This document shows, in pieces, positions 27,766-35,442 of a stretch of 64,000 bases of DNA. A program made the position numbers and the translations under genes. How positions within the stretch are numbered: the first letter of the stretch is position 1; the number at the start of each line of letters is the position of its first letter. The stretch covers positions 270,032 through 334,031 of the forward strand of contig JACKPB010000006.1 in the NCBI GenBank assembly GCA_024233875.1. Direction: 5' to 3'. The notes below the pieces were generated by a model that did not search any database, was not told where the DNA came from, and was given only the letters and a program-made list of their open reading frames with translations. This DNA comes from Leptospiraceae bacterium. GTDB taxonomy: Bacteria; Spirochaetota; Leptospiria; Leptospirales; Leptospiraceae.

Positions 27766-29214
27766 ATGAAAACAAATCTATTTTCTAAAATCAAAACTTA
27801 CTTCCACAATCAAATCACAAAAGTAATTCCTATGATGACAAATCAAAATACAACCACGGATTCACACAGATGGACACGGATCTGGAATCAAGAGTTCTTA
27901 AAAACATTACGCAAAGGGATAGTTCATGGCTTTGGAATCATGCTCGGAATATTTGGTACGGGACTATTGTTAGCAGTACCCAGTGGAGTTTCATCACCTT
28001 GGACATCAGGTGATAAGTTAACAGCTGCTGGACTGAATGCTTTGAGAACAGCAATAGAAAGCATTCCCAATTGGACTAAGAATGGAACCAGTGCGTATTA
28101 TACAGATGGGAATGTGGGGATTGGGACTAGTAGTCCGAGTGCTAAACTATCTGTAGTTTCAGGAGAATCTACTATTTCCTTAGTACCATTAGGATCTGGT
28201 GTAAATAAAATTGAATTACATACATCTTCCACACCTAATTTTAAAACTCTATTTACAGGAATAGCGAACAATGTTGATGGGACCGGTGATTGGATTGGAT
28301 TATCACAACATTATCAAGCTCCAGGAGGTATAATGTTTGGAACTGGAAATGGAACAGGTGCTATAGGGACAATGCCAACCATTAACCCACTCATGGTAAT
28401 AAAGAATAATGGGAATGTTGGGATAGGAACAACAAATCCGGATGTTCCACTGACTGTCCAGGCACCCACCGGCACAACTGCTTTATCCATATACAGTCCA
28501 TACACTGGTTTAGGTACTATTCCTTATTCATTTTACATGATGATGGATAATAATGGTTGTTCGGGAGATGGAATTAATTTGGGCTTTTATACTACATCGA
28601 AACCTCAATGTATATCTTTGGAGACTTTGGTATTGTCATTAAAAAAAAATGGAAGAGTTGGAATTGGAACAGCAACTCCATCTTATAATCTCCATGTCAA
28701 TGGTTCAGTTGCAGGGACTTCTGCTTACAATAATCTCTCCGATGGTCGATACAAAGACAATATCCAAAACATCTTTGGTGCGATGGACAAAATAGAACGA
28801 TTGCGTGGTGTAACTTATACATGGAAGCAAAAAGAATACAAAGAACTTAAACTTAAAAAAGGAAGGGATCTAGGTTTTATCGCTCAGGAAGTAGAGAAGA
28901 TCATTCCCGAAGCTGTTTCGAAGGATGAAAAAGGAATTCTATCTTTAGCATACGCGAATATCATTCCTGTGGTAGTAGAAGCAATTAAGGAGTTTAAGAG
29001 AGATCAATCGATTAAGAATGATGATCTCTCACTTCGACTACATTCAGTGATCGAGGAAAATACAGATCTCAAACAAAAACTGAGTCTAGATCAAGCAAAG
29101 ATCCAATCCTTAGAAAAACAACTAACCGAATTAAAGAAAGAAAATTCTGAAAAGCTGATTTCTCTGGAAGAAAGAATCAAGAATATGGAAGGATCACGTT
29201 ATGCGAAGAAGTGA
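27766..29214 (+). CDS. S74-6: tail-fibre-like protein, N-type a, C-type II
   Basis: 482 residues. The type a anchor (GTGLLLAVPSGVSS, SGDKLTAAGLNALRTAIESI) is combined with the type II chaperone (LSDGRYKDNIQNIFGAMDKI, TYTWKQKEYKELKLKKGRDL). The shaft contains a module (NFKTLFTGIANNVDGTGDWI) homologous to one in S74-1 although the chaperones of the two proteins differ. The coiled coil ends in GSRYAKK. This combination is the clearest sign of module exchange within the array. Confidence 0.8.
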   Translation: MKTNLFSKIKTYFHNQITKVIPMMTNQNTTTDSHRWTRIWNQEFLKTLRKGIVHGFGIMLGIFGTGLLLAVPSGVSSPWTSGDKLTAAGLNALRTAIESIPNWTKNGTSAYYTDGNVGIGTSSPSAKLSVVSGESTISLVPLGSGVNKIELHTSSTPNFKTLFTGIANNVDGTGDWIGLSQHYQAPGGIMFGTGNGTGAIGTMPTINPLMVIKNNGNVGIGTTNPDVPLTVQAPTGTTALSIYSPYTGLGTIPYSFYMMMDNNGCSGDGINLGFYTTSKPQCISLETLVLSLKKNGRVGIGTATPSYNLHVNGSVAGTSAYNNLSDGRYKDNIQNIFGAMDKIERLRGVTYTWKQKEYKELKLKKGRDLGFIAQEVEKIIPEAVSKDEKGILSLAYANIIPVVVEAIKEFKRDQSIKNDDLSLRLHSVIEENTDLKQKLSLDQAKIQSLEKQLTELKKENSEKLISLEERIKNMEGSRYAKK

Positions 29215-29218
29215 TTAC

Positions 29219-29575
29219 TTAAGGTAATGAATAAATCGCATTCTTATAAATTTCTAGATAAAATATAGGGTTTTGGGAGATATCCTGGATGTGCTTTAAA
29301 TTCTTATCAAACTATTGGATGAGTTCATCATTAGAAATATTTCCCAGGACAAACCGAATGAGTTTTTTGGGTGTTTTTGAAAGTAAATGTGAGTTTTTGA
29401 AATCGGTATCTTTTGTGATTAATACTAAATCATTTAGATCTGCGTATTGTGAAATTTCCTTATCACTTGTATTCCACCTCTTTAAAATAAAATTCACATG
29501 GGTTGAACCATACCCAAGAGATTCTATGTGTTTGGAAAACTGGTAAGAAATATGAACATCACAAAGAAACCGCAT
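29219..29575 (-). pseudogene. Unit G toxin: DUF5615 with in-frame stop
   Basis: The first 87 codons (MRFLCDVHISYQFSKHIESL, LVLITKDTDFKNSHLL, FVLGNISNDELIQ) align with unit D. A TAG then interrupts, but the frame continues for about 30 codons (FDKNLKHIQDISQNP) to the usual end point just after the S74-6 stop. The product would lack the final helix and strand. Activity of the truncated form is uncertain. Confidence 0.65.
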
Positions 29576-29820
29576 CAGGCAACATCTTTTAAAAAATTTC
29601 CGGAGGAAAGTATTTTTAAAAATTGGAAGATTGCTAGAAAATCCTCTTTTTCTAACTCAGGATGTTCTAATAGAATCTGTTCAATACTCATACCCGAACC
29701 GAGCATATCTAAAATAACTTCCACAGGCCATCTCATTCCTCTTATACATGGTTTTCCATGGCAAATATCAGGACTAATGGTAATTCGATTCATATTTATT
29801 TCAGAGTTCATAAAACTCAT
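29575..29820 (-). CDS. Unit G antitoxin: DUF433 protein
   Basis: 81 residues: RITISPDICHGKPCIRGMRW and VILDMLGSGMSIEQILLEHP. Intact. Its TGA shares a base with the toxin ATG (TGATG). It is divergent from S74-7. Confidence 0.76.
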   Translation of the reverse strand: MSFMNSEINMNRITISPDICHGKPCIRGMRWPVEVILDMLGSGMSIEQILLEHPELEKEDFLAIFQFLKILSSGNFLKDVA

Positions 29821-29883
29821 AAATTCATATCAAAAATCAATTGTCAAGAGTAATATTTTAAATCAACCCCAAGGAGCCAACCC

Positions 29884-30413
29884 ATGAAAACAAATCTATT
29901 TTCTAAAATCAAAACTTTCTTTCAAAATCTAATCGCAAAGGTAATTCCTTCGATGACAAAGGGAAATTCAACCACGGACTCACACGGATGGACACGGATT
30001 TGGAATCAGGAGTTCTGGAAAACATTGCGCAAAGGAATTGTGATGGGTTTGGGATTATGCTCGGAAAGTTTGGTACGGAAGTAATGGCAGTTGCTGTGAC
30101 GGGAATCAAAACCTGGTCAAGCAATGACAAACTGACGGCTAACGATTTGAATACTACGATTACCAGTCTGAAGACAGCGATAGAGAGCATGCCCAATTGG
30201 ACTAAGAATGGAACCAGTGCGTATCACATAGATGGGAATGTAGAGATAGCAACTAGAATTCCTCAAAGTGGATTTCATATACTTGGAGCAGGCCAATATA
30301 CTGCAATTATTTCCACTACCATTGGATTAGGAGTGTCTCTTTTATTGCAAGATTCGGAAAGTGGTGCTAATAAAGGAGGATCTGTTCTATTCGGGGACTG
30401 TTCAGGCTATTGA
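29884..30413 (+). pseudogene. S74-7: frameshifted and truncated S74 gene
   Basis: It begins with the usual ribosome-binding site and the leader MKTNLFSKIKTFFQNL. A frameshift in the anchor region sends the first frame to a stop at 30084. The second frame resumes with FGIMLGKFGTEVMAVAVTG, continues through the type b segment and the module LLLQDSESGANKGGSVLFG, then shifts again (extra G in GGGGACTG) and stops at 30413. No chaperone is left. Closest in layout to S74-3. Confidence 0.75.
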
Positions 30414-30628
30414 GTACAAAAATTCAGAAATTCCAAGACGTATCCGGGATTGGTTGGATCGAATTTAAGAGTCCATGTCCATGCTCAATCGCGAAAAACT
30501 AAGTATCAATTTCTATAAAATCATGTTAGAATATTTTCATGTTTGCAATATCCTCTTGATTCATACAATACAACCCATCCGAATAGGTTAAAATGCAAAT
30601 TTAAAGTAATGTTTGAGAAGAGATGATT

Positions 30629-31432
30629 ATGAGAAAATTTACAGTATTATTATTTTCAATCGGAGCTGTCCTACTATTCATCACAGGGCAAATTCTTAAG
30701 GCAGATGACGACAATTCAAATTTCTTTTCCGAAATTCCTCCTAGGGCATCGGTATTCGGAAAATATTCCGGACTGAAGCAGCGCTTTCACTGCACTAAGG
30801 CTCTCTACAAAATGACGTTTCGGAATAATCTGAGAAATTTTCACGATATCGGCTTAAATAAAAAAACCGAAGACTGGTGCGGCACAACTCTTCAGCCGGG
30901 TTATATTGTTTATTACGGTGGATTGTGGTATGTCTGGGAAAAACAGGAAAAAAAGGATCCTTCAGACGAAATTCTCGCGACAATGAACGGAACCTATACC
31001 GGGCTGATCAAAAAGAAAAACTGTCGCAACAGTATGAGAACAAAAGGAAAATTCATAGAATTCGGTCATATAACATCTCCGATGTGTGACAGCCCGAAAA
31101 AATCCGACACCGGGTATTTTGTGTATGTAAAGCCTTATGTCTATATTTATGAGAAGAAAATTATTCCGCGACAGTACATGCCTGCTGATGTAGACGTTGG
31201 AGGAAAGTACAGCGATCTTATAAATGTAGTACGATGTGATTTGCAGGGTGAACAAAAGTATGACGAATCAAAGATGAAGGACAGTGGTGTGGTTCTCGAA
31301 TTTGATGACGAGTATCAGCGCAATCGCCTCTGGCCGGACATGTGCGGAGAATCCCTCGGACAAGGCCACTATGTCTATAAGTATCCAAACTGGTATTCTT
31401 GGAAAAACAGTTCAGCTGAATCAGAGGAGTAA
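30629..31432 (+). CDS. Secreted protein with three internal Cys-containing repeats
   Basis: About 267 residues, with a signal peptide (MRKFTVLLFSIGAVLLFITG). The mature part is three related repeats of about 60-75 residues, each with the frame G-x-Y-x-x-L, two Cys residues, and a closing GY.VY....Y.WE-like motif: FGKYSGL to YYGGLWYVWE, NGTYTGL to KPYVYIYEKK, and GGKYSDL to YPNWYSWKN. Each pair of Cys could form a disulfide. I know no family for it. It sits between the S74-7 and S74-8 remnants but uses a more GC-rich codon style than they do, suggesting a different origin. An ATG two codons upstream is possible. Confidence 0.65.
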   Translation: MRKFTVLLFSIGAVLLFITGQILKADDDNSNFFSEIPPRASVFGKYSGLKQRFHCTKALYKMTFRNNLRNFHDIGLNKKTEDWCGTTLQPGYIVYYGGLWYVWEKQEKKDPSDEILATMNGTYTGLIKKKNCRNSMRTKGKFIEFGHITSPMCDSPKKSDTGYFVYVKPYVYIYEKKIIPRQYMPADVDVGGKYSDLINVVRCDLQGEQKYDESKMKDSGVVLEFDDEYQRNRLWPDMCGESLGQGHYVYKYPNWYSWKNSSAESEE

Positions 31433-31439
31433 ACTGATG

Positions 31440-31500
31440 GTACATTGGGGACTGATCGTCCCCAAACCCCTATGCATAAAGATCTATTAGCAAACTATGA
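31440..31500 (+). repeat. R1 repeat, copy j (helix 3 and tail only)
   Basis: Partial R1: helix 3 reads TTGGGGAC-TGATC-GTCCCCAA, followed by ACCCCTATGCATAAAGATCT and the AT-rich tail. It begins 10 bases after the three-repeat gene's stop codon, so it could serve as that gene's terminator. Confidence 0.65.
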
Positions 31501-31570
31501 TTTTATATAAAATCATTATAATGCTATATCTTTGAACCATTTTTTCTTTTCTGTCAATCCTAATTCCTGA

Positions 31571-31830
31571 GGAGCCAACTCATGAATCCAATACCATTTT
31601 TAAAAGGGAAAACCTTCTTCCTGAATCTAATCGCTAAGATACTTCCTTTGATGAAATTTGATGACAAAGGAAAACTCGTCCATGGATACGCAGGTATGGA
31701 ATTAGGAGTCCATTTTCCTATCTATCACAATGGTTTGATCCCGGCAGGGGGATCAGGCTAGTAATGTTTGGCATGCTAGTAGTTGTTACTGTGATGGAAA
31801 CTCTCAGGAATTGAATGAAGAGATAGGTAG
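31571..31830 (+). pseudogene. S74-8: decayed relic of an S74 gene start
   Basis: GAGGAGCCAACTCATGAA matches the start region of the intact copies. The following bases (TTCTTCCTGAATCTAATCGC, CTTCCTTTGATGA) align with the S74 leader, and weaker similarity continues through the anchor (ATGTTTGGCATGCTAGTAG). The frame is broken by insertions and stops. It shows the array once extended at least to here. No TA remnant was seen before it. Confidence 0.6.
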
Positions 31831-31896
31831 TCACGTCTAACGGATAGGTCAGAAGGCTAACTGTGTCCATTTGCAAAAAGTCTAATTTACTTTAGT

Positions 31897-31935
31897 CTCT
31901 GTAGATAGATAAGAAATTTTGAAATTTCATATCTA
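31897..31935. repeat. Palindromic AT-rich element
   Basis: Near-perfect dyad of about 36 bp, with arms AGATAGAT..GAAATTT / AAATTTC..ATCTATCT, directly before the 22-bp satellite. It may be a terminator-like hairpin or the edge of the satellite. Confidence 0.45.
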
Positions 31936-31949
31936 TCTCACGTTCCAAG

Positions 31950-32430
31950 GTTCTTGAAAAAGTAACGGGGAACTTTTGAAAAAGTAACGGGGAACTTTTG
32001 AAAAAGTAACGGGGAACTCTGGAAAAAGTAACGGGGGAACTTTTGAAAAAGTAACGGGGAACTCTGGAAAAAGTAACGGGGAACTTTTAAGAAAGTACGG
32101 GGGAACTTTAAAAAGTAACGGAACTCTGGAAAAAGTAACAGGGGAACTCTGAAGAAAGTAACGGGGAACTCTGAAGAAAGTAACAGGGAACTTTTGAAAA
32201 AGTAACAGGAACTGAAGAAGTAACAGGGAACTTTAAAAAGTAACAGGGAACTCTGAAGAAAGTAACAGGGAACTCTGGAAAAAGTAACAGGGAAACTCTG
32301 GAAAATGCAGGAAACTCTGGAAAAAGTAACGGGGAACTTTTGAAAAGGAACGGGGAACTCTGAAGAAAGTAACGGGGAACTTTTGAAAAAGGAACGGGGA
32401 ACTCTGAAGAAAGTAACGGGGAACTTTTGA
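31950..32430. repeat. 22-bp tandem repeat block 1
   Basis: About 21 units of a 22-bp repeat, typically GTAACGGGGAACTTTTGAAA plus two more A. Each unit holds the dyad ACTTTT-GA-AAAAGT. Variants have ACTCTGGAAAAAGT or ACTCTGAAGAAAGT. The middle (about 32100-32330) is irregular, with single-base losses. Because 22 is not a multiple of 3, the long reading frames through it (both strands) are by-products of a stop-poor repeat. Confidence 0.85.
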
Positions 32431-32905
32431 AAAAGTATTTGGGAATACTCAAAAAAGTATTTGGGAATACTCAAAAAAGTATCTGAGAATACTCATTAAA
32501 AGGGACTCTGAAAAAGTATCTGAGACATACTCAAAAGTATCGGGAATACTCAAAATAAGTATCAGAATACTCAAAAAAGTATCTGAGAATACTCAAAAAA
32601 GTATTTGGGAATACTCAAAAAAGTATTTGGGAATACTCAAAAAAGTATTTGGGAATACTCAAAAAAGTATTTGGGAATACTCAAAATAGTATTTGGGAAT
32701 ACTCAAAAAAGTATTTGGGAATACTCAAAATAGTATTTGGGAATACTCAAAAAAGTATTTGGGAATACTCAAAATAGTATTTGGGAATACTCAAAAAAGT
32801 ATTTGGGAATACTCAAAAAAGTATCAGAGAATACTCAAAAAAGTATTTGGGAATACTCAAAAAAGTATTTGGGAATACTCGAAAAAGTATCCGGGAATAC
32901 TGGAA
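32430..32905. repeat. 22-bp tandem repeat block 2
   Basis: About 21 further units of a related 22-bp repeat, typically GTATTTGGGAATACTCAAAA plus two A. Each has the dyad AATACT-CAAAAA-AGTATT. It shares GTA, GGGAA and the A-run with block 1 at the same phase, so both blocks descend from one ancestral unit. The switch is sharp near 32430. The stretch 32490-32580 is irregular. Confidence 0.85.
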
Positions 32906-33003
32906 AATTCTCATTTTCAATGGGTCATTCCGATCCTGTTTACAAGAAATTTTTAAGAATTTTAGTGCAAATCATTTGCACTAATTCAAAATAGTCAATA
33001 AAA

Positions 33004-33344
33004 TCAAGGGTTTTGGAGGGTGAACCACCATTTAAAGAAAGATTTCTTTTCCGGAGACGGGATCTCGATACAATTTTTACAGAAACTGTAGTACGAACCT
33101 AAGAAGAGATAAAGGTAGAGGATCTCTAATAGGGTAAAAATCACTCGCTCACCGAGTCCTTCTACCGGAAAGTATGCCTCCATGGAATAGAAAGATTTCC
33201 CGTATCTATCCTCTGAATGACAATAGCTCCATTCAATGGAAACCTCCTTCGACAACTAAAAAGCCCCCTGCAAGAGAAAACCACTAAACATAAAACAAGC
33301 AATATTTTCTTGACAAACCATCGAACCCATGATTGTCTAAACAA
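33004..33344 (-). pseudogene. Possible small lipoprotein gene with frameshift
   Basis: One frame from about 33344 gives a lipoprotein-like signal (VKKILLVLCLVVFSC, then RGLFSC). Another frame from about 33255 gives the remainder (SIEWSYCHSEDRYGKSFYSM to FFKWWFTLQNP). A one-base change in the G5 or T5 run at the junction would join them into one protein of about 105 residues. It could be a real frameshift or a sequencing error in a homopolymer. No function is recognised. Confidence 0.4.
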
Positions 33345-33346
33345 TT

Positions 33347-33913
33347 ATGGGACTTCCGAATCACATTCTGAAACAATTTCCAACCAAAATCCAGCCTCCC
33401 ATTCAACTCTTGGGTGATTGGATCGAACAAAATTCCATCCCCAGAGAGGATTTCACATCCCTCAAAAACATTTTAAAAGAACTGGCAGAAGCTCAAAAAG
33501 AGTTAGCAGAAGCTCAAAAACGGACAGAGATCACAATGCAGGAAGGTTTCAAAAGAGTGAACGATCAGATATCTGCTCTGGGAAGCCGTTGGGGTATCCA
33601 AAATGAGAATACAATTCGGAATACAATTTCTGCCTTGATGGAAAAGGCAGGCTATCAGGTATCCAGAGGTTATTATGGAGATAGGGAAGTCGATCTGGTC
33701 ATAAAAAATGGAGAGCACATCTTATTGGAAATCACCTCTTCTGCTTTGAAGAAAGATATTCATAATCTGAATAAATCTGCAGAAGATTATCTTCAAAAGA
33801 CAGGAGTAGACCCCCGATTGATGATAGCCGCTGTTTATGTGTCTCCGGGCGTTATGCGGGAGATAGTAGAATCCCCCCGAAAGATAGAGATCTTTTCCGG
33901 AGAAGAGGAGTAA
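33347..33913 (+). CDS. DUF3782 / PD-(D/E)XK nuclease-like protein
   Basis: 188 residues. The N-terminal half is a short coiled coil with a repeated phrase (ELAEAQKELAEAQKRTE). The C-terminal half matches the DUF3782 type: LGSRWGIQNENTIRNTISAL, then GYYGDREVDLVIKNGEHILL and EITSSA. REVDLVI and LLEITS supply the Asp and Glu-x-Thr of a PD-(D/E)XK-like core, where Thr replaces the usual Lys. Such proteins occur in cyanobacteria, archaea and spirochaetes with no firm role. It is divergent from the possible lipoprotein remnant, with overlapping upstream regions. Confidence 0.72.
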   Translation: MGLPNHILKQFPTKIQPPIQLLGDWIEQNSIPREDFTSLKNILKELAEAQKELAEAQKRTEITMQEGFKRVNDQISALGSRWGIQNENTIRNTISALMEKAGYQVSRGYYGDREVDLVIKNGEHILLEITSSALKKDIHNLNKSAEDYLQKTGVDPRLMIAAVYVSPGVMREIVESPRKIEIFSGEEE

Positions 33914-34021
33914 AATTTACTATTAGGTGTTTAGAAATCTATTGCCTATATGACTATTTGAATAGTCTATTCAGCCGGAGGGTATAGAAGATATCCCTTA
34001 TTCAATATGATTTTATTAAAA

Positions 34022-34300
34022 TCACCTTTCGCACTTCGTGCGTTAGGTGATTGGATTGAAAGGGAGCCTTTCGGCGAATTGGGGACTGATCGTCCCCAAA
34101 CCCCTATTTCTAATTGTCTCTTTGCAAAATATGATTTTGAATTGGTCACCTTTCGCACTTCGTGCGTTAGGTGATTGGATTGAAAGGGAGCCTTTCGGCG
34201 AATTGGGGACTGATCGTCCCCAAACCCCTATTTCAAATTGTTTATTTGTAAAATATGATTTTGAATTGGTCACATTTCGCACTTCGAGCGAAAGGAACCT
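34022..34300 (+). repeat. Tandem R1 repeats (copies k, l and partial m)
   Basis: Two full R1 units in direct repeat with a period of about 124 bp, and a third that stops after helix 1. Helix 1 is TCACCT / AGGTGA enclosing CGCAC-TTC-GTGCG; helix 2 is GAAAGG-GAG-CCTTTC; helix 3 has the loop TGATC. They fill the 550-base gap between the nuclease-like and SDR-like genes. Confidence 0.75.
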
Positions 34301-34468
34301 TGTATTACGGGAGAGCATCGGGAGGGAAAGTTAAATACAAAAAAGCCCCGCTAGCGGTAGTACAAAAAAAAATTCTTTTATAAATTTCTCATTTTGATCA
34401 AATAGCATTGGGGTCTGATATCGGAAGAAATATGTAAAATTAGGTTTTTGATAACCCCGGGGTGATTT

Positions 34469-35350
34469 ATGAAAGAAGTAGAAGTTCTCGTTGCGGGTGC
34501 ATCCGGTTATTTGGGAAGGTATATCACAGAAGAGTTGCTTACCCGAAAGATCAAAACCCGTGCTCTTGTGAGAAAAAAGGAAGGGTTCGGGATCAAGGAT
34601 TCCAATCTGGAAATCTTAGAAGCTCAGGTTACCGAGCCGGAAACCTTACAAGGACTTTTGAATGGTACTACGGTTTTGATCAGTACCGTAGGTATCACAC
34701 GTCAGAAAGACGGCCTGACATACATGGATGTTGACTTTCAGGCAAATGCAAATCTTTTGGAAGAGGCGCGGAATGCAGGAGTGAAAAAATTTATTTACAT
34801 TTCTGTTTTGAATGGAGACAAGCTCAGGCATCTAAAAGGAGGGGCGGCTAAGGAATTGTTCTGTGACAAACTGAAAGAGTCCGGACTCGATTACTGTATT
34901 GTTCGTCCCAATGGTTTTTTTTCAGATATGGGAGATTTTCTGAAAATGGCAAAAGGGGGTAGGGTGTACCTTTTCGGAAATGGAGAGTATCGATTGAATC
35001 CTATTCACGGGAAAGATCTAGCAAAAGCAGTCGTCGATGAACTCGGAGGAAGTTCAAAAGAGAGGAAGATAGGAGGGCCCGATCTTCTAACTCAGAATGA
35101 AATCGCAGAGATGGCTCTCAGGGCTTATCGGAAGCCTGTGCGGATTGTTCATCTACCCGATTGGATTCGCAGGTGGACCTTACTTCTGATCAAAGCATTT
35201 ACAAATGAAAAAACATACGGACCGATTGAATTCTTTATGACGGTCATGGTTATGGATATGGCCTCACCCTGTTTTGGAACTCATAAGCTGAGTGAGTTTT
35301 ATGAGGAATGTGTTCAAAAAGAAAATCAGAGTTTTATCGATAAAAAATAA
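34469..35350 (+). CDS. NAD(P)-binding SDR (NmrA/atypical) family protein
   Basis: 293 residues, single Rossmann domain. The nucleotide-binding motif is VLVAGASGYLGRYITEELL (GxxGxxG at residues 10-16), then TRALVRKKE with the basic residues expected for NADP preference. The phrases VLISTVGITRQKDGLTYMDV, KKFIYISVL and YCIVRPNGFFSDM are typical of atypical SDRs and NmrA-like proteins. There is no Tyr-x-x-x-Lys catalytic pair, so it may be a regulator or chaperone-like oxidoreductase related to complex I or plastid assembly factors. A hydrophobic C-terminal helix (IEFFMTVMVMDMA) is also seen. Monocistronic. Confidence 0.75.
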   Translation: MKEVEVLVAGASGYLGRYITEELLTRKIKTRALVRKKEGFGIKDSNLEILEAQVTEPETLQGLLNGTTVLISTVGITRQKDGLTYMDVDFQANANLLEEARNAGVKKFIYISVLNGDKLRHLKGGAAKELFCDKLKESGLDYCIVRPNGFFSDMGDFLKMAKGGRVYLFGNGEYRLNPIHGKDLAKAVVDELGGSSKERKIGGPDLLTQNEIAEMALRAYRKPVRIVHLPDWIRRWTLLLIKAFTNEKTYGPIEFFMTVMVMDMASPCFGTHKLSEFYEECVQKENQSFIDKK

Positions 35351-35423
35351 GGAAAGAAGCCATTTCCCGAAAAGAAAAAGGGAAGGTCTATTGCCCCTTT
35401 TTTCGATTTTGAAAGAAACAATA

Positions 35424-35442
35424 ATTGAAAAAATTTTTCAAT
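35424..35442 (+). terminator. Possible weak terminator after the SDR gene
   Basis: ATTGAAAAAATTTTTCAAT is a perfect 19-base palindrome 74 bases past the SDR stop codon. It is AT-only apart from one G-C pair on each side, so the stem would be weak. I see nothing else in the 447-base gap before amtB except G/C-rich sequence near 35460-35490 that I cannot classify. Confidence 0.35.

Noticed and set aside
15759..29210. Integron-type cassette array with attC sites
   Set aside because: The 13-mer GTTATGCGAAGAA is not a clean match to the GTTRRRY core, no complementary partner site is seen at the other end of the units, and no integrase gene is in the window.
16343..30413. Prophage tail-fibre locus
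   Set aside because: Only S74-type fibre genes occur. No capsid, tail, portal, terminase, lysis or integrase genes are nearby, and each protein has a membrane anchor.
31938..32474. Long minus-strand frames through the 22-bp repeats (phrases like FPVTFSRVP)
   Set aside because: The unit is not a multiple of three and simply lacks stops on that strand. There is no start signal, and the frame wanders through all three phases of the repeat.
31950..32905. CRISPR array
   Set aside because: Units are directly adjacent with no unique spacers, and no cas genes are present.
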